Assembly (NCBI GenBank): GCA_023392595.1
Contig: JAEVYU010000041.1
Location: 1-49,395 of the forward strand
DNA length: 49,395 bases
Direction of reading: 5' to 3'
Source: Bacillota bacterium
GTDB taxonomy: Bacteria > Bacillota > UBA4882 > UBA8346
Positions 8,677-17,288 of this stretch are shown here, in pieces. The notes beneath the pieces were generated by a model. It was not told the DNA's origin. It saw only the letters and a program-made list of their open reading frames with translations, and did not search any database. Made by a program: the position numbers and the translations under genes. Position 1 is the first letter of the stretch. The number at the start of each line of letters is the position of its first letter.

Positions 8677-9495
8677 ATGGAACGGTTACTTTTTGGCATC
8701 TCCGGTCTCCCATTGGGAGACGGCAGTGTCAAATTTAATTACAAAAGCGGTATCACCTATTTAAAATCTATCGGCCTGGATGCCATGGAGCTTCCCTTTG
8801 TCCGCAACGTCAATGTGACCGCAAAAAACAAGGATGAAATACTCGAAGAAAAAAAGGCCCGGGATTTCTATCTCTCCGCCCATGGTTCTTACTTCATCAA
8901 TCTGAATGCCGATGAACTTGAAAAGCAGGAACAGTCCCTGGAAAGAATTATCAAGGGTGCAAAAGCTTTGGAATCAGTTGGCGGCAGAAGCTTGATATTT
9001 CACGCCGGTTTTTATTTAAGTGATTCTCCGGCGGATACTTATACCACGATTAAAGATAACTTGCAGAAACTGCCCGACTTGGGAGTGAACTATAGGCTGG
9101 AGACTACTGGAAAACCCACTCAATTTGGAAGTCTGGACGAGCTGATCTCTTTATGCAAGGAAGTGCCCACTTGCCGTCTTTGTGTGGATTTTGCCCATAT
9201 TCACGCCAGAGGCAATGGAGCCCTCAAAAATTACGACGACTTTGCCGAACTTCTTTCTAAAATCAAGGAAGGTCTGGGAGCAGAAGCTTTAAACGATATG
9301 CACATTCATCTCTCCGGCATTCAGTATACTCCCAAAGGAGAGAGAAACCACCTGGAGTTTAAGGAGAGTGATTTCCAATATTCCGCCTGTCTGAAAGCGC
9401 TGAAAGATTTTGATGTGAAGGGCTGCATCATTTGTGAAAGTCCTATTCTGGAAAAGGATGCGTTGTTACTGAAGGAGATCTATGAATCCTCGTAG
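8677..9495 (+). CDS. Endonuclease IV-like AP endonuclease (TIM barrel)
   Basis: A 272-residue AP-endonuclease-family-2 TIM barrel. The metal-site pattern of endonuclease IV is visible: H69 (LSAHGSY), H109 (IFHAGFY), E142 (LETTGK), D171 and H174 (CVDFAHIHARG), a His pair in DMHIHLSG, RNHLEF and a final Glu in ICESP. The expected role is incision at abasic sites in base-excision repair, using a trinuclear zinc centre. The sequence is closer in feel to the archaeal/clostridial branch than to E. coli Nfo, and sugar isomerases share the fold, so the enzymatic call is slightly less certain than the fold. GAGGAG sits 8 bases before the ATG. It is a single-gene unit on the plus strand. Confidence 0.8.
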   Translation: MERLLFGISGLPLGDGSVKFNYKSGITYLKSIGLDAMELPFVRNVNVTAKNKDEILEEKKARDFYLSAHGSYFINLNADELEKQEQSLERIIKGAKALESVGGRSLIFHAGFYLSDSPADTYTTIKDNLQKLPDLGVNYRLETTGKPTQFGSLDELISLCKEVPTCRLCVDFAHIHARGNGALKNYDDFAELLSKIKEGLGAEALNDMHIHLSGIQYTPKGERNHLEFKESDFQYSACLKALKDFDVKGCIICESPILEKDALLLKEIYESS

Positions 9496-9673
9496 TATAC
9501 AGACTCCCGCCTGTATCCACTCCAAATTCTCTGTGGTAAAAGCATCTTTGACATTTCCTGTATTTAAAGTGGTATCCGCTTCAAAGAGCAAAATTTGACA
9601 CTCTTCCTCGGCAAATGGTTTATGATCTTTATCTTTGAAACGTCAGACAAAAAAACAAATTTTCTTGCTCCGT

Positions 9674-9990
9674 CATCCCTCTCCTTGAAACCGCTTCTTT
9701 TGAAATGACTTCGTTAGGAGAGGGCCGGGGTCAATGTCATCAGGCTATCATGGAGAAATTTCCCAAAACTCTCGGGTCTAAATGCCGACCTCTCACCCGG
9801 CCTCTCCCCGGCGAAGTCGCGCGCGCGGTTTCAATGACGGCTATTCGACGGGGAGAGGTGGATCGAATGAAATTCGTGCCAATCTTTTAGGCTTCAAATT
9901 TTTGGCTTTTAAAAAGGCCCAAGTTTACTGCTCTAACATCCCTCGCCGTGAATTTGCTTCTCTGAGTTGCATCGCCGGAGAGGGCGGGGT
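9674..9990. repeat. Repeat-rich spacer with two ~60-bp imperfect direct copies
   Basis: The 600-base spacer 9496-10098 has no gene. It holds two related segments, 9674-9731 and 9937-9990, each starting CATCCCTC and ending GGAGAGGGC(C)GGGGT, with a similar middle. Further pieces of the same GGGGAGAGG/CCTCTCCCC motif occur at about 9790-9815, 9855-9865 and 10050-10065, in both orientations. This is the pattern of a REP-like intergenic repeat family. Confidence 0.55.
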
Positions 9991-10098
9991 GAGGACAAAA
10001 TAGGCAATTGGAATCCTTACATAATATGGGATTATCCCTTGATGACATTGGGGCCGGGGAGAGGTCGTTCTTCGCCAATCGAGCCGACATTGATTATT

Positions 10099-11427
10099 TC
10101 AACTATTGACCCCATAACGATCTCCCTCTACATCCTGTAAATACACATATTCCAATTCCTTTTGGGATTTCAGCCGTTCAAAAGCCTCTTCGGCTTCCTT
10201 GCGGCATTGAGGGCAAACATGCCACGGGATCAATACGGCTCCAATCCGGTTACCCTTACGGTGATATTTATCAGCAGTGGAAATGATGACCCGGTATCCG
10301 CCGCACTCATGGCAACGGCGGATTTCTTCCTGCTGCTGCTCTATAATCTCGTCGGTGTCATAATAGATACGGCGTTGACGTTTAAAGACCGGCCCGCTGC
10401 CGAATATTTTGTCCAAATCCAGCTCGCCGCGTTTCTGCCACACCTCCTGTAAAAAACCCACCGTCCGTCGGACCGCTTCCTTCACTGACTTTGGGGCCTC
10501 CCCCGGCTGGGCATCGGGTTCCCGGACCGCCGAATAGTCGAGACCCGCCAAGGCCAGGATTAATCCGGCATTGACATAAGGCAATGCTCCTTCAATGGAA
10601 TAACCGCCTTCCAAAACCACGATATCCGGCTGGAGCAATTCCGTCAGCCTGGCATAGCCCTGGGCGGTTACGTTCATATTGGTTAAGGGGTCCGTATAAT
10701 GATTATCCTGTCCGGCGGCATTGATCACGATGTCCGGTTTAAAATCCTCCAGCACCGGCAAAACCAAATGTTCCAATACGTACAAAATTTCACTGTCGCC
10801 ACTTTCCGGCGGCAGCGGGACATTGAGCGTCAATCCATAGGCCCCCGGCCCTCCCAGTTCTCTCACATCGCCGGTTCCGGGATAGAGGGTGCGCCCATCC
10901 TGATGCATGCAGATATGTAACACATCCGGGTCATTGTAATAAATATCCTGGCTGCCGTCGGCATGATGGGCGTCCGTGTCGACAATGGCGATTTTCAAAT
11001 GGCTGCCGTAAACATGCCGTAAATGTTCAATCATAATGGCTTCGTTATTAATGGCGCAAAAACCGCGGGAACCATGAACTAACCGGTGGGAATGGTGCCC
11101 GGGCGGCCGCAGCAATGCAAAAGCGCGATCCACTTCATGTTCCATAACTTTTTCAGCTGCCGTAATCGTGCCCCCGGCAGCCACCCGATGGGACTTTGTA
11201 ACAATCGTTTTCACATCGGGAATGCAGATGTGGGCCCGCTGGACATCCAATTCCCCGGCAACTCCCGGGTTATATTCCACCAGCCCGGGGATGTCCAGTA
11301 AACCTTCTTCCAGGATTTGATCCCGGGTATAAAGCAACCGTTCTTCCCGTTCCGGATGATCCGCACTGATGGCCCAGTCGAAAGCGGGAAAAAAAACCAG
11401 TCCCAAACGTTTCGCGGCGCTTCTCAT
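10099..11427 (-). CDS. Histone-deacetylase-fold amidohydrolase with C-terminal zinc ribbon
   Basis: A 442-residue protein of the HDAC/acetylpolyamine amidohydrolase superfamily. Residues 1-300 contain the charge-relay histidines H111/H112 (RPPGHHS), zinc ligands D152 and H154 (VDTDAHHADG) and D241 (AAGQDNHYTDPL), and the transition-state tyrosine Y276 (LEGGYS). All catalytic positions are intact. Residues 345-442 form an added module with two CxxC pairs (CHECGG at 371, CPQC at 404), a zinc ribbon not present in ordinary acetylpolyamine hydrolases. The start overlaps the stop of the upstream hydantoinase-family gene by 4 bases (ATGA), so the two are translationally coupled. The substrate is probably an acetylated small amine or a modified protein; the sequence does not decide. 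Confidence 0.88.
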   Translation of the reverse strand: MRSAAKRLGLVFFPAFDWAISADHPEREERLLYTRDQILEEGLLDIPGLVEYNPGVAGELDVQRAHICIPDVKTIVTKSHRVAAGGTITAAEKVMEHEVDRAFALLRPPGHHSHRLVHGSRGFCAINNEAIMIEHLRHVYGSHLKIAIVDTDAHHADGSQDIYYNDPDVLHICMHQDGRTLYPGTGDVRELGGPGAYGLTLNVPLPPESGDSEILYVLEHLVLPVLEDFKPDIVINAAGQDNHYTDPLTNMNVTAQGYARLTELLQPDIVVLEGGYSIEGALPYVNAGLILALAGLDYSAVREPDAQPGEAPKSVKEAVRRTVGFLQEVWQKRGELDLDKIFGSGPVFKRQRRIYYDTDEIIEQQQEEIRRCHECGGYRVIISTADKYHRKGNRIGAVLIPWHVCPQCRKEAEEAFERLKSQKELEYVYLQDVEGDRYGVNS

Positions 11428-13142
11428 TTGGATGACTCCTTCTTTCTTCCGACTCCATCTTGAACCGGAGAAACTCCCGGTCTAACCTGCGCTGTAAGGG
11501 AATAGATCCGCCCCGCCGTGTGAAATCCGCGAACTACATTAAACACTTCTTCATCGGTAATTTCAATATCCTGACATTCGGGGCAGGCTCCGGTCTTTGC
11601 GGCGTAAAGGGCCGCTTTTTCCAGCGCCAAAGCCCGGGCCTGCTTCCCGTCGAAAAGCATGCTCCGCCCAATTTCCATTATTTCATCCAGTTCCGGGATA
11701 ACGATTCTTCCCAAGGCTGTATCCGCCCGCAAATGAATAGCCGCAGTCGGACGGCTGGCTGCCGCACCGATGGCGTTGGCCGCTTCGGCATAGGGTAATA
11801 CCTGATAGTCAAGGCCCACTTTGGCTGCGATTTTAGGAATAAAATAACCGGCGGGGCCTCCCATTCCAATAATTTTAGCGGGCTTCAAGTCCCGCGGCGC
11901 CAGCACTTCGGACACGGTATAGACCGGTATCCGGTTCAGATAATCCAATACTTTCCCGATTCCATGCAGCGCTTTTTCACAAAATGCCTCGATAATCTTT
12001 TCGGCTAAGGCCAGCGGATTGAGTCCCGCTTCTTCTCCCAAACGCTCCAGTCCCTCAAGAGCTTTTTCCCTGTCGCCAAAGGAGGCTTCACCCAGAGCCA
12101 CCACTGCATCGGTTGGAGTTAAAGCCGGCCCTCCCAAGCAAAACGGCGGACCTTCCCGTTTCGGACCGATTTGCAATTTCCGTTCCGACCAATAAACCCG
12201 GCTGTCCCCGCCTAAACCGAGGGAGCGGGTGAGCAAAGCGGGCACTAAAGTCCGGTATCCGGCGATGATGGCTCCATCCCGCTCCCCCAGGGGTTCTCCT
12301 TCCACCAAAACGGAAATCTCCGTGGTGGTTCCTCCAATATCCAAGGTTACGGTTGTTTGATGACCGAAATCTCCCAAAGCCAGCGCACCCATAATACTGG
12401 CGGCCGGTCCGGAAAGCACGGTTTCAATCGGGCGGACCTGCGATTCTTCCAACCTCATCGTCCCGCCATCGGCTTTTAAAAGAGATACTTGATCGTCAAT
12501 ACCGTAATCATGAGCGAGTTTCCTGATCATACCGGCAAAATCCGACTGAATATGGGCGATGCCGGCATTCAGCAACGCCGTAGTTACCCGGCGGGGAAAG
12601 TTAAGTCTTCCGGACAGCCGGTGTCCCAAGCTCACCTGGGTAATGTCGGGAAATTCCGTCCGGGCCAATTTTTCCATCGCCAATTCGTGTTCGGGATTAC
12701 GAACCGCAAATTTACCGACGATAGCCAGGGTCCGGAATCCTTTTTCCGCGATTGTCCCCATTGCTTGCCGTACTTGGTCCAATTCCAGGGGCGCCGTTTC
12801 ACGGCCCCGGTGATCGATGGAGCCGTTCACCGGATATACGGGGAATGGAAACTCCATATCGGCAAGGCTCCCGCCGGGTCCCGGAGAGACAATAGCCGCC
12901 GCAGGTTCACCCCGTCCTTCCGCGACGGCATTGGTCGTTAAAGTTGTACTAAGATGAAGGCTTAATTCTTTCGGCTTGGATTGGGAATTCGCCTGAAGTA
13001 TTTCTTCTAAAACGGTTCGTGTACTATCGAGTAAGTTCTGATGATTCGTGGGGCATCGGGCGGTGTCAACAAGACGCCCCCCTTCCAGTAATGCGGCGTT
13101 GGTGTTGGTACCGCCAACATCAATCCCGATGATGCGCGACAT
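11424..13142 (-). CDS. Hydantoinase/oxoprolinase-family protein (HyuA-like)
   Basis: A 572-residue ASKHA-fold protein. The N-terminal phosphate loop RIIGIDVGGTNTNAALLEGG and the second nucleotide motif TVTLDIGGTTTEISVL near residue 275 mark it as a HyuA-type ATP-dependent hydantoinase/oxoprolinase subunit. The C-terminus carries an extra CPECQDIEIT segment. ATG at 13142 is preferred over the GTG at 13151 because AGGTGA lies 5 bases upstream of it. HyuA proteins normally work with a HyuB subunit, which is absent; the partner here is an HDAC-fold hydrolase joined by an ATGA overlap. The substrate is therefore unknown, but an ATP-using amide or lactam opening coupled to deacylation is conceivable. 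Confidence 0.85.
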   Translation of the reverse strand: MSRIIGIDVGGTNTNAALLEGGRLVDTARCPTNHQNLLDSTRTVLEEILQANSQSKPKELSLHLSTTLTTNAVAEGRGEPAAAIVSPGPGGSLADMEFPFPVYPVNGSIDHRGRETAPLELDQVRQAMGTIAEKGFRTLAIVGKFAVRNPEHELAMEKLARTEFPDITQVSLGHRLSGRLNFPRRVTTALLNAGIAHIQSDFAGMIRKLAHDYGIDDQVSLLKADGGTMRLEESQVRPIETVLSGPAASIMGALALGDFGHQTTVTLDIGGTTTEISVLVEGEPLGERDGAIIAGYRTLVPALLTRSLGLGGDSRVYWSERKLQIGPKREGPPFCLGGPALTPTDAVVALGEASFGDREKALEGLERLGEEAGLNPLALAEKIIEAFCEKALHGIGKVLDYLNRIPVYTVSEVLAPRDLKPAKIIGMGGPAGYFIPKIAAKVGLDYQVLPYAEAANAIGAAASRPTAAIHLRADTALGRIVIPELDEIMEIGRSMLFDGKQARALALEKAALYAAKTGACPECQDIEITDEEVFNVVRGFHTAGRIYSLTAQVRPGVSPVQDGVGRKKESSK

Positions 13143-13248
13143 AACAATCACCTAGATCCAATTTTTCTTGGATTTAGTATTCACCTTTTCCAGACCATTT
13201 CCTTCCATTGGTTTCGAAATAACTCATAAAGGAGGAAATATATAAAAA

Positions 13249-13395
13249 ATGGTGAAATTAAAATTAGTACCCGATCATACGAAAGGTGGAGTTAAAAAAT
13301 GGGGCAGTGGTGGAACAGTATTCCGGCATTCGAAAAAATATTCTGGTATTTTGCTATTCCCTTCACCATTGTTTTTTCGTTGCAACTTATTTTAA
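13249..13395 (+). CDS. Possible leader ORF overlapping the NfeD-like start (48 aa)
   Basis: An ATG at 13249, 13 bases after an excellent AAAGGAGG, opens 48 codons (MVKLKLVPDHTKGGVKKWGS...) in another frame from the NfeD-like gene and overlaps its first 97 bases. The spacing is long for efficient initiation. It could be a short leader peptide that couples translation, or chance. The downstream gene has its own GGTGGAG site. Confidence 0.25.
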   Translation: MVKLKLVPDHTKGGVKKWGSGGTVFRHSKKYSGILLFPSPLFFRCNLF

Positions 13396-13880
13396 CTATG
13401 ATCGGCATTGACTGGCATGATACCGACTTCGATGTTCACGATGGTTTTGATGTCAATCACGATGCCGATTCCATGGACGGATTCCGCCTTTTTACTTTGC
13501 GTAACTTCATCATCTTTTTCACCGGGTTCGGATGGGCCGGAATTTTCGCCGTTCACGCCGGTTTTAACCCCATTGTCACTGTTCTCATTGCTTTTATGGT
13601 CGGCTCGTTCTTAATGTTTGCGGTAACGGGAATTCTTTTTTTCATGACCAAGCTTACCCAAAGCGGCAATATCCGTCTGACCAACGCCATTAACGTCCCC
13701 GGCCGTGTCTATCTCCCGATTCCCGGGAAAATGTCCGGTATGGGACAAGTGCAACTCACGATTCAGGGCTCGGTTCGGGAAATGGAAGCCATGACCCAGG
13801 AAGACGCCTTACCCACCGGCACGCCGGTTACAGTGACCGAAGTTGTTAACGACCAGATTTTAGTGGTTAAAAAAAGTTGA
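13299..13880 (+). CDS. NfeD-like membrane protein, YuaF type (flotillin partner)
   Basis: A 193-residue protein with three hydrophobic segments (about 12-35, 68-92 and 94-114) and a C-terminal soluble OB-like domain from about residue 125 (NVPGRVYLPIPGKMSGMGQV...). Between the first two segments lies an unusual Asp/His-rich loop (DWHDTDFDVHDGFDVNHDAD), a possible metal-binding stretch. This architecture matches the NfeD/YuaF family that is encoded directly upstream of flotillins. The flotillin gene follows after 38 bases on the same strand. The predicted role is organising membrane microdomains together with that flotillin. Confidence 0.8.
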   Translation: MGQWWNSIPAFEKIFWYFAIPFTIVFSLQLILTMIGIDWHDTDFDVHDGFDVNHDADSMDGFRLFTLRNFIIFFTGFGWAGIFAVHAGFNPIVTVLIAFMVGSFLMFAVTGILFFMTKLTQSGNIRLTNAINVPGRVYLPIPGKMSGMGQVQLTIQGSVREMEAMTQEDALPTGTPVTVTEVVNDQILVVKKS

Positions 13881-13918
13881 TCATTCCAATGGTCTTGACT
13901 ATATAAGGAGGTTGAACA

Positions 13919-15379
13919 ATGTTCGGCGATCAATACTTTTTGATATTAGTTATTGTTATTGTGGTGGTAATCTTTATTACCTTCGCATCCATGCTCAAGC
14001 GTTTCAAACGATGTCCCTCAGACAAAGTTCTCGTTGTCTACGGTAGGACCGGTAAGACCAAGGACGGCAGCGTCCGCTCGGCAACTTGCATTCATGGCGG
14101 CGCCGCATTTGTCTGGCCGGTCATTCAGGATTATCAGTTCTTGGATCTGACTCCTTTCTCGATCGAGGTCAATTTAACCAAGGCGCTCAGTAAACAAAAC
14201 ATCCGGGTCGATGTCCCCTCCCGCTTTACGGTAGGTATTTCCACCGAACAAGGCATAATGACCAATGCCGCCGAAAGACTGCTCGGGCTTAAACTGGAAA
14301 TCATCCAGGATTTGGCGAAAGATATCATCTTCGGTCAACTCCGTCTGGTCATCGCCACCATGGATATTGAAGAGATCAATTCCGACCGGGATAAATTCTT
14401 AGCCAATGTCTCCAACAACGTTGAAGCCGAGTTGAAAAAGATCGGTTTAAAACTCATCAATGTCAATGTTACCGACATCAAAGACGAATCCGGTTACATC
14501 GAAGCATTGGGAAAAGAAGCCGCCGCCAAGGCCATCAATGACGCCAAAAAGAGTGTCGCGGAGAAAGACCGGGACGGCTCCATCGGTCAGGCCAACGCTC
14601 AGCGGGATCAACGGATTCAGGTCTCCCTGGCCAACTCGAAAGCAGTTGAAGGTGAAAACCTTGCCAAAATAACGATTGCCAATTCCGAGGCCGACCGGCG
14701 CGAAAAAGAGGCTGAAGCCAACCGCAAAGCGACTGCGGCGGAGAAAGTCCAAACTGCCAAATCTCTTGAGGAAGCCTATCAAGCCGAGCAAGAAGCGGAA
14801 CTGGCCCGTTCGGAACGGGAACGCGCTACTCGAACAGCAGATATCGTAATCCCCGCTGAAATCGATAAACAACAGGTACAAATCGCCGCTGAAGCCGAGG
14901 CCGAAAAAACCCGCCGTTTAGCCAAAGGTGAAGCTGATGGAATCCTGCTTGAAATGGAAGCCCGGGCCAGAGGCATTAATGAAATCCTCAGTAAACAGGC
15001 GGATGGTTTCCAAAAAATTGTTGAGGCAGCCGGCGGCGATGCCAATAAAGCCGCTATGTTGATGATCGCGGACAAACTCCCGGAGATCGTTAAAACCCAA
15101 GTCGAAGCGATTAAGAATTTGAAAATTGACAAAATCACGGTTTGGGATTCGATGGGGAATAACGGTTCACCGACTACCGCCAATTTTCTGGCGGGTATGC
15201 TCAAATCAATCCCGCCTCTCGATGAACTATTCCGGACTGCCGGTTTACAACTGCCGACTTACCTGGGGGAACAGATTAAAGGTGAGTGTTGTGGGGCAGC
15301 AGAAGAAACCGGTGCTGCCAAAGAAGATGCCGGATCAGCGATGCCAAACTCAAGTTCTCCCAATCCTCCAGCCAAATAA
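13919..15379 (+). CDS. Flotillin (YuaG/FloT-like SPFH protein)
   Basis: A 486-residue protein with an N-terminal membrane hairpin segment (residues 6-25), an SPFH/band-7 domain (about 30-190) and a long Ala/Glu/Lys-rich coiled coil (about 200-370) with repeated AEAE and EKEAEA patterns. The C-terminus holds the conserved flotillin region (AAMLMIADKLPEIVKTQVEA, then KIDKITVWDS), followed by a Pro/Ser-rich tail. AAGGAGG precedes the start. Flotillins oligomerise on the inner face of the membrane and scaffold lipid domains. Here it forms a two-gene operon with the NfeD-like protein, closed by a terminator at 15438. Confidence 0.93.
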   Translation: MFGDQYFLILVIVIVVVIFITFASMLKRFKRCPSDKVLVVYGRTGKTKDGSVRSATCIHGGAAFVWPVIQDYQFLDLTPFSIEVNLTKALSKQNIRVDVPSRFTVGISTEQGIMTNAAERLLGLKLEIIQDLAKDIIFGQLRLVIATMDIEEINSDRDKFLANVSNNVEAELKKIGLKLINVNVTDIKDESGYIEALGKEAAAKAINDAKKSVAEKDRDGSIGQANAQRDQRIQVSLANSKAVEGENLAKITIANSEADRREKEAEANRKATAAEKVQTAKSLEEAYQAEQEAELARSERERATRTADIVIPAEIDKQQVQIAAEAEAEKTRRLAKGEADGILLEMEARARGINEILSKQADGFQKIVEAAGGDANKAAMLMIADKLPEIVKTQVEAIKNLKIDKITVWDSMGNNGSPTTANFLAGMLKSIPPLDELFRTAGLQLPTYLGEQIKGECCGAAEETGAAKEDAGSAMPNSSSPNPPAK

Positions 15380-15437
15380 TTCATTCTGAAAACCAGTCAA
15401 TGAATCTGCTTGCAAAAAGCAGCCATCTACAAAACAC

Positions 15438-15482
15438 CAGGGCAATCGGTTTGAATGATTGCCCTGATTGATACTTTTTTTC
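15438..15482 (+). terminator. Terminator of the NfeD-flotillin operon
   Basis: CAGGGCAATC (15438-15447) pairs perfectly with GATTGCCCTG (15457-15466). The stem is followed after a few bases by a run of eight T. Confidence 0.85.
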
Positions 15483-15550
15483 TTGGCCTTGCTGCGCCTC
15501 GACGGAGATAGTTCTTTATCTGGCGCTAATATTGAAAGTCGTAATTTTAT

Positions 15551-15722
15551 CGAATAAATCCTTTTGTTCTTCCGTCTTATTCCTTCATGCTTACATAACT
15601 CCGCTCTCTTGTTATCCCAGAGTCCGACAGATGCCTATGATTTTCCCGGCTTCCCGGAGTTTGTGGGTGAGATCAATGTCGTCTTACTGGGAGTAGCTTC
15701 GCCGCCCAGTTGTGGTTACTGC
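15551..15722 (-). pseudogene. Second, eroded copy of the radC 3' end
   Basis: The segment matches the 3' part of the radC remnant at 16063-16205 base for base over long stretches, for example AACTCCGCTCTC, ATGATTTTCCCGGCTTCC and GGAGTTTGTGGGTGAGATCA. It has many substitutions and frame breaks. It lies 490 bases from the better copy in direct orientation, so it is a decayed duplication. Confidence 0.7.
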
Positions 15723-15740
15723 AAGAATAAATTGCCTATT

Positions 15741-16059
15741 TCACCTAACCCCCGACCCCTTCCCTTTTTTGCAAGTTTCAGCTTCTCTTAGGAGAAGCTG
15801 TGATCTAGGCCAGGGAATGGGTGCCTTATTGCGGTACTCTGATGATTAATTGTAGGCAGGTTCTTACTCGTTACAACCTTAATTAATTGCTTGTAGACTT
15901 GCAATCTTTGCCAAAATACATCGCGAACATTATTCGAATCTTCTCTATTTCATCACAACGCCCCTTAAATGACACCCCTTCCCTGTCCCAGATCAATTGT
16001 GCGCAGAAGGCGCACAATAACACTTTCAGAATGAGGGAAGGGGATCGGGGGTTAGGTGA
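15741..16059. repeat. 25-bp inverted repeat flanking a 270-base spacer
   Basis: 15741-15765 (TCACCTAACCCCCGACCCC...) is the reverse complement of 16034-16059 except for one inserted A. The right copy provides the stop codon of the radC remnant (CACC-TAA). Inside, CAGCTTCTC-TTAG-GAGAAGCTG (15779-15800) forms a 9-bp hairpin with a 4-base loop. The rest of the interior has no gene. It resembles a small non-coding repeat element or MITE-like unit. Confidence 0.55.
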
Positions 16060-16373
16060 TAAATCCTTTTTCCTTTAAGCTAACATAACTCCGCTCTCCC
16101 GTTATCACATGGTCCAACAGTTCAATGCCCATGATTTTCCCGGCTTCCTGGAGTTTGTGGGTGAGATCAATGTCGTCTCGGCTGGGTGCGGCATCACCAC
16201 TGGGATGGTTGTGGAAGGCGATGATTAATTTGGCGTCGCATGCTAGCATGCGCTTCATCAGGGCGGCCATAAATACCTCGCGAGGTTCGATATAGAGTTG
16301 ATCCAGGGAGCCGGTGCCGATGATGGCGGATTTCCAATCCTGAGATGCCGATGATTTTGTTTCGGGTGTATCT
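16052..16373 (-). pseudogene. radC: RadC/JAB-domain remnant
   Basis: The last 72 codons are intact and carry the RadC JAMM metalloprotease signature: AFHNHPSGDAAPSRDDIDLT followed by LLDHVITG. Upstream, the conserved GTGSLDQLYIEPREVF segment is in frame with it. The preceding TRNKIIGIS segment is in another frame, so there is a frameshift near 16340, and the N-terminal half (helix-hairpin-helix part) is missing. Full RadC proteins have about 220-230 residues. A functional product is unlikely. Confidence 0.75.
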
Positions 16374-16637
16374 GCCCCACATCGCCCATAAACCCATTCC
16401 CTGCTGGACTTTAAGCCATGGGGACACCCTTGAGCAAGGCGTTATGAAATTTATTGTTTATCCTCGACCGTCCCGAAATCGAAAAACAACTCCGGCTGTG
16501 AGAGAGAAATCTTCCTCCTCATAGGCCAACTCTTGAAACCAAGACGGCATCCGGGGTTGTGGGGCAGTGGGGCAAATGGGGGTTGTATAAAATATATCCA
16601 TGTTTCTTTCATGGAGAAGAACGATACCGGAATTTCA
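16374..16637. other. Spacer without recognisable gene
   Basis: It contains C-rich and GGGGCAGTGGGGC-type tracts and an open minus-strand frame that continues through the minisatellite, but no start with a ribosome-binding site and no recognisable protein. Confidence 0.4.
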
Positions 16638-16847
16638 TAAAAAGCTCCTTCTGAGCTACTAAAAGGTATCTCCGATCTAGAAAAAGCTCGCTCTGATCCA
16701 GAAAAAGCTCCCTCTGAGCTACTAAAAGGTACCTCCGAGCTAGAAAAAGCTCGCTCTGATCCAGAAAAAGCTCCCTCTGATCCAGAAAAAGCTCCTTCTG
16801 AGCTACTAAAAGGTATCTCCGAGCTAGAAAAAGCTCCCTCCGAGCTA
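16638..16847. repeat. 21-bp minisatellite, ten units
   Basis: Ten consecutive 21-base units alternate between three variants: AAAAAGCTCC(C/T)TCTGAGCTA-like, AAAGGTATCTCCGAGCTA-like and AAAAAGCTCGCTCTGATCCA-like. Because 21 is divisible by 3, the tract is an uninterrupted heptad code in some frames. The plus strand reads EKAPSEL / LKGISEL / EKARSDP but is preceded by an in-frame TAA. The minus strand reads GAFSSSE / IPFSSSE and is open over about 150 codons without a usable start. No product can be supported. Confidence 0.85.
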
Positions 16848-17125
16848 CTTTTTCTTATTGATTCCGCATTGGGTTTTAGCCAGCCTCGCAGACCCGGAAG
16901 TTGAGCGCGCGCGAATTTTTAAGTTTTAGGAAACCAATCTGCTGGGTTTACTACCTCACCGGGCGCGCCGCCGCTCTTTTATCCTGTAAATCCTGTTCAT
17001 CCTGTCTTCGTTACCCTTTGGAGCTTACTGAAAATTGTTGGGATTAATCTCAAATCCCCTTAACTCAGGTCATCTTTATCCCGCAGCTCACTTCGCCGCA
17101 ACCTGTAAAACGGAATCCCTGCAAA
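16848..17125. other. Gene-free spacer with ATCCTGT repeats
   Basis: ATCCTGT occurs three times within 16981-17006 at 9-10 base spacing (ATCCTGTAAATCCTGTTCATCCTGTC). This word pattern recurs in intergenic DNA of many unrelated bacteria. A CGCGCGCG run lies at about 16909. No gene was seen. Confidence 0.4.
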
Positions 17126-17275
17126 TCATCCTTTAAATACCCCGCAATCGTCAACCACAGGCAACCATTTCAAACCCTTTTCCACCATCAGCCTGACCGC
17201 CTTATCGATTGTGGCTTCTTCTCGGATCGAAACCGGATCTTGAATCATGACGATTCTTTTCTACTGAATCGACAT
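17126..17275 (-). pseudogene. Truncated CBS-domain protein with early nonsense codon
   Basis: An ATG with an AAAGGAGG site starts MSIQ and meets TAG at codon 5. The frame then continues with one half of a CBS domain: MIQDPVSIREEATIDKAV, then LMVEKGLKWLPVVDD, until TGA after GVFKG. A full CBS pair needs about 120 residues; only about 45 remain. It lies 14 bases after the fluoride-channel remnant, an arrangement known for fluC loci, where CBS or DUF190 proteins often follow. Confidence 0.65.
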
Positions 17276-17288
17276 GAAGAAACCTCCT

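Noticed and set aside
12489..12941. 150-aa plus-strand ORF inside the hydantoinase gene
   Set aside because: Antisense shadow of a well-supported gene, no start signal.
16638..16847. CRISPR array
   Set aside because: The units are contiguous 21-bp repeats without unique spacers, and no cas gene is present.
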